A stretch of DNA of 16,850 bases from Gemmatimonadota bacterium (GTDB taxonomy: Bacteria > Gemmatimonadota > Gemmatimonadetes > Gemmatimonadales > GWC2-71-9): positions 1 to 16,850 of the forward strand of contig JAOTWK010000028.1 in NCBI GenBank assembly GCA_029862935.1. The letters run 5' to 3'. Both the position numbers and the translations under genes were made by a program. Below are positions 16,709 to 16,850 of the stretch, piece by piece. Under the pieces are notes generated by a model. It did not search any database. It was not told where the DNA came from and saw only the letters and a list, made by a program, of their open reading frames with translations. Positions within the stretch are counted from its first letter, which is position 1. Every line of letters starts with the position of its first letter.

Positions 16709-16850
16709 CGGTCAGCGTCCTCCGCACGATCAAGGTCGCGGCGACGCGATGGACCGAGCGATGCTGCCCCAGTCCGGTCGCCCGCAGTGCCTGGGTCGTG
16801 AACCGATGGAAATCGTAGGCCGCCTCCAATCCCACCCGCCACCGCAGGCC
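16695..16850 (-). CDS. C-terminal end of an unidentified protein (partial, cut by right edge)
   Basis: The minus-strand frame is open from the right edge to TAG at 16695-16697 (51 residues visible), so the N-terminus is outside the window. It is the best frame here: strongly G/C-ending codons and a sensible composition, unlike the two other minus frames. It ends with the segments RVGLEAAYDFHRF and HRSVHRVAATLIVRRTL, which alternate polar and hydrophobic residues like beta strands. An outer-membrane or periplasmic beta-rich protein is possible, but it lacks the terminal aromatic residue typical of barrels. Its stop overlaps the first codons of the protease gene by 14 bases, making the two an operon. 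I do not recognise the family. Confidence 0.6.
   Translation of the reverse strand, partial: GLRWRVGLEAAYDFHRFTTQALRATGLGQHRSVHRVAATLIVRRTLTDATR

Noticed and set aside
16504..16842. 112-codon minus-strand frame at the right edge
   Set aside because: It overlaps the start of the lipoprotein protease in another frame; the frame ending at 16695 is more coherent and couples naturally to the protease start.

Overview
The window is a dense, GC-rich bacterial chromosomal segment. Genes sit on both strands in short operons with overlaps or small gaps. There is no sign of a phage, insertion sequence, integron or CRISPR array. The gene set (GlgE-pathway glucan enzymes, an FHA/PP2C phospho-signalling module, a second-class UvrA and a DEGS-type desaturase) suggests a free-living Gram-negative bacterium of a soil or aquatic phylum such as Gemmatimonadota or Acidobacteriota. 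That placement is an inference with low certainty. A lipobox metalloprotease and a possible outer-membrane protein at the right edge fit a diderm envelope.

Layout. Bases 1-5830 (minus strand) hold an alpha-glucan/trehalose operon in the order glgP -> glgE -> treS. It is tightly coupled: glgP and glgE overlap by 32 nt, and glgE and treS are 16 nt apart. treS runs off the left edge. Divergent from glgP is a small MscS-type mechanosensitive channel (5964-6902, plus). Converging on it is a homologue of eukaryotic dihydroceramide/sphingolipid desaturases (6981-7992, minus) whose reading frame is broken near 7302-7305. A tRNA-Asn(GTT) (8137-8208, minus) follows, and then a full-length UvrA (8305-11133, minus).

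Divergent from uvrA is a polytopic flippase-like membrane protein (11205-12293, plus). After a hairpin comes a plus-strand module: a triple-FHA protein (12370-13692), a PP2C Ser/Thr phosphatase (13711-14490) and a translationally coupled 61-residue protein (14487-14672). Converging on it is a minus-strand operon read from the right edge: the end of an unidentified, possibly outer-membrane protein (16695-16850), a matrixin-like lipoprotein protease (16016-16708) and an HD-domain phosphohydrolase (14669-15964).

How the genes work together. TreS interconverts trehalose and maltose, GlgE adds maltosyl units from maltose-1-phosphate to alpha-glucan, and GlgP releases glucose-1-phosphate from the glucan. 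One operon therefore encodes both building and breaking of alpha-glucan, linked to trehalose. The maltokinase that would connect TreS to GlgE is not visible and may lie left of the window or be fused to TreS. The mechanosensitive channel beside a trehalose operon fits an osmotic-stress theme (inference). The FHA protein and PP2C phosphatase form a phospho-threonine read/erase pair with no kinase in view.

The most unusual items are the frame-broken DEGS-like desaturase, the triple-FHA/PP2C/small-protein module, and the lipoprotein metzincin whose third zinc ligand is displaced by one residue. I do not see a clearly novel defence or mobile system.
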